Shown: piece by piece, positions 62,057 to 64,000 of the stretch
Layout of the letters: each line of letters starts with the position of its first letter
Numbering within the stretch: position 1 is the stretch's first letter
DNA from: Parabacteroides faecalis
GTDB taxonomy: Bacteria > Bacteroidota > Bacteroidia > Bacteroidales > Tannerellaceae
Length of the DNA stretch: 64,000 nt
Assembly: GCF_022809355.1 (NCBI RefSeq)
Contig: NZ_JAKZMM010000023.1
Span: 1-64,000, forward strand
Direction: 5' to 3'
Translations under genes and position numbers: made by a program
The notes under the pieces: generated by a model
Database searches by the model: none
What the model was told of the DNA's origin: nothing
The model's input: only the letters and a program-made list of their open reading frames with translations

Positions 62057-63154
62057 TTATAACATACCGACAAATTTATCAAAGATCAACGCTTCTGTAT
62101 CTGTCGGTCCACTGCAAGCTTCCGGGTGGAATTGAGAAGAGAAGAAAGGTTTCGTCTTATGGCGGATTCCTTCATTCGTTCCGTCATTCATATTGATGAA
62201 CAAGGGTTCCCAATCTTTACCCAAGGTATTATTGTCAACAGCATATCCATGGTTCTGTGAAGTAATAAAGCATTGGTTAGTTCCAACCATCCGTACCGGT
62301 TGGTTATGGCTTCGATGTCCGTACTTCAACTTATAGATAGAAGCTCCACCAGCTTTTGCCAACAGCTGATTCCCCATACAGATACCACAGACAGGTTTAT
62401 CGCCGCCTATCGCCTTCCTGATATTCTGTACGGCAGCATCACACGTATCAGGATCGCCCGGGCCATTGCTGATAAACACTCCATCATATTCCAACTGGGT
62501 AAAATCATAATTCCAAGGAACACGAACAACAGTCACACCACGCTTCAACAAACAACGGATAATGTTATGCTTTACGCCGCAATCCACCAGAATAACCCGC
62601 TTCTTGCCAGCTCCCTCTCCGTAAGTAATCACTTCCTTGCATGAAACCTCATCTACATAATTGACAGCTCCGTAATTTCCGAAATCATGCAAATAGGTCG
62701 CTACATCTTTTACATCTTCCATCACGATACGTCCCATCATGACACCATGTTCGCGCAACTTCTTTGTCAATGCCCGTGTATCTATTCCATAAATTCCAGG
62801 AATATTTTCCTGCTTCAACCAGTCGCCCAAACTACAAGTTGCATTCCAGTGGCAATACTCATGACTGTAATCACTTACAATGATTGCATCTGCATGAATA
62901 CGTTCACTCTCCATAAATTCAGACAAACCATCGGGACGGAAGGTCCGAGGCGGAACACCATAATTTCCTACCAACGGATAAGTCAGTACCATCAATTGAC
63001 CGGCATACGAAGGATCGGTCAAACTTTCAGGATAACCTGTCATGGCTGTGTTAAACACGACCTCACCGCTCACTGGCTTTTCAGCACCAAAAGAAAAACC
63101 ATGAAATACAGTCCCGTCATCCAGGATTAAAGTTGCAGTTCTATCTTTTTGCAT
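62057..63154 (-). CDS. carA: Carbamoyl-phosphate synthase small subunit
   Basis: Glutamine amidotransferase subunit that feeds ammonia to CarB. 365 residues: N-terminal CPSase small-chain domain (about 1-140; LILDDGTVFHGFSFGAEKPVSGEVVFNTAMTGYPESLTDPSYAGQ) and a class I amidotransferase domain with nucleophile Cys in VCGICMGNQLL and His/Glu in SSQFHPEACSGPTD. It is 16 bp after the purF-like gene, a typical Bacteroidales order of purF-like, carA, carB. Confidence 0.97.
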   Translation of the reverse strand: MQKDRTATLILDDGTVFHGFSFGAEKPVSGEVVFNTAMTGYPESLTDPSYAGQLMVLTYPLVGNYGVPPRTFRPDGLSEFMESERIHADAIIVSDYSHEYCHWNATCSLGDWLKQENIPGIYGIDTRALTKKLREHGVMMGRIVMEDVKDVATYLHDFGNYGAVNYVDEVSCKEVITYGEGAGKKRVILVDCGVKHNIIRCLLKRGVTVVRVPWNYDFTQLEYDGVFISNGPGDPDTCDAAVQNIRKAIGGDKPVCGICMGNQLLAKAGGASIYKLKYGHRSHNQPVRMVGTNQCFITSQNHGYAVDNNTLGKDWEPLFINMNDGTNEGIRHKTKPFFSSQFHPEACSGPTDTEALIFDKFVGML

Positions 63155-63170
63155 ATAACATTAAGTATGT

Positions 63171-64000
63171 TTATTTGACTAAATATTCTTCTTCCATATA
63201 ATGAATAAAGGCCCGGTTTACCATCCGTACACCACCCGGCGTCGGATAATCTCCCGAAAAGTACCAGTCGCCCGGATGATTCGGACAAGAAGCGTGCAAA
63301 CCTTCTATTGTTTGATAAACAATTTGCACCTGGGCTTTTGTTCCGACTGGAGTCAACAAATCTACCATCTTCGAGGAAATTTCTTCATCTGTAAACGGAG
63401 CATAGATTTCTTTTACGTAGTTGACTTCTGCCAATGATTCCCGTTCCTGCTTTTTGGCTTTCTGATAAGCATCCATCAAAACGTTCTCCATTCCCCGCTC
63501 TTCCAACAATGCTACTGCCGCCTTAAAGGCAATAAACTCATTCATGCGAGACATGTCGATACCGTAATAATCCGGATAACGGACTTGCGGAGATGAAGAG
63601 ACAATCACAATCTTCTTCGGATGCAGGCGATCCAGAATACTGATAATACTTTGCTTCAACGTTGTCCCGCGCACAATACTATCATCTATAACCACCAGAT
63701 TATCTTCAAACGGAACAATACTTCCGTAGGTTATATCATATACGTGGGCAGCCAAATCATTCCGGCTGTTTCCTTCAGCAATAAAAGTACGCAGCTTAAT
63801 ATCCTTGATAGCAACTTTTTCTGTACGGACACGCATAGAAAGAATCTGTTCCAGTTCTTCTTCCTGGAAGAGATGACGCTTGTCGGCAATCCATTTCTTC
63901 TTGATACCGTTCAGATAATTATTCAATTCTTCCAACATGCCATAATAAGCTACTTCAGCTGTATTTGGAATGAAAGAGAATACGGTATGATCCAAATCAT
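63171..64000 (-). CDS. Amidophosphoribosyltransferase-type protein, C-terminal part (cut by window edge)
   Basis: The start of the gene is beyond base 64000. About 276 residues are visible. VVIDDSIVRGTTLKQSI is the PRPP-binding motif of PurF-type phosphoribosyltransferases and follows SMRVRTEKVAIKDIKLRTF and EGNSRNDLAAHVYDITYG; PQVRYPDYYGIDMSRMNEFIAF is also PurF-like. The reaction by family is glutamine plus PRPP to phosphoribosylamine. The amino-terminal glutaminase domain cannot be checked here. Bacteroidales can carry more than one such gene, so I do not assign purF itself. Confidence 0.85.
   Translation of the reverse strand, partial: DLDHTVFSFIPNTAEVAYYGMLEELNNYLNGIKKKWIADKRHLFQEEELEQILSMRVRTEKVAIKDIKLRTFIAEGNSRNDLAAHVYDITYGSIVPFEDNLVVIDDSIVRGTTLKQSIISILDRLHPKKIVIVSSSPQVRYPDYYGIDMSRMNEFIAFKAAVALLEERGMENVLMDAYQKAKKQERESLAEVNYVKEIYAPFTDEEISSKMVDLLTPVGTKAQVQIVYQTIEGLHASCPNHPGDWYFSGDYPTPGGVRMVNRAFIHYMEEEYLVK

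Overview
The window looks like chromosomal DNA from a gut Bacteroidales, probably the Parabacteroides/Porphyromonas side of the order. The signs are repeated TAnnTTTG (-7) promoter boxes with almost no Shine-Dalgarno sequences, a Bacteroides-type IS1380 transposase, DUF5686 and DUF6249 proteins, GH20 and GH92 glycosidases, and an amidophosphoribosyltransferase-carA-carB block. No tRNA, rRNA, CRISPR array or prophage was seen.

Region 1 (1-10948, minus strand) is a c-type cytochrome operon led by an IclR regulator. In transcription order it holds iclR, a beta-propeller/di-haem (MauG-like) fusion, a RidA/FkbO-like protein, a cupin (D-lyxose isomerase-like) lipoprotein, a 1336-residue propeller/di-haem protein that also carries NPCBM and SUMF1-type domains, and a ResB/CcsB-type cytochrome c assembly gene. 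The two haem proteins together have the domain plan and the 2+2 CxxCH count of hydrazine synthase (alpha plus fused beta-gamma). That resemblance is inferred from architecture only. The assembly gene is cut short by an IS1380 element that runs off the left edge.

Region 2 (11254-20792, plus) has arginine decarboxylase, then an RND efflux set (adaptor, pump, TolC) followed by a LytS-type kinase and a LytTR regulator. Three TTTCAG copies spaced exactly 21 bp lie upstream of the adaptor promoter and are candidate sites for that regulator. Region 3 (20858-24138, minus) is lutABC lactate oxidation preceded by a Crp/Fnr-type gene. Region 4 (24344-39265, plus) has a tricorn-like protease, a small membrane protein, an acyl-CoA ligase, an FAD/Fe-S D-lactate dehydrogenase-like enzyme, a MATE exporter, and GH20 and GH92 enzymes suited to N-glycan trimming. 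Region 5 (39432-46251) has DUF6249, an ECF sigma factor with a small membrane partner, dihydroorotase, and a glycyl radical enzyme with its activase (HypD/HypE-like). Region 6 (46590-57668, minus) has purT, nhaC, a DUF5686 outer-membrane protein, fRMsr, lipB, mtgA and a cobalamin-type ABC importer behind a cobalamin riboswitch, with cobI divergent from it. The window closes with carB, carA and a partial purF-like gene.

A second theme is intergenic. At least six gaps carry short palindromes or repeats whose sequence is private to that gap, several at about 21-22 or 41 bp spacing (2193-2307, 17437-17600, 27595-27713, 39270-39376, 39998-40147, 46351-46595). They do not resemble CRISPR or one dispersed REP family, and I do not know what they do.
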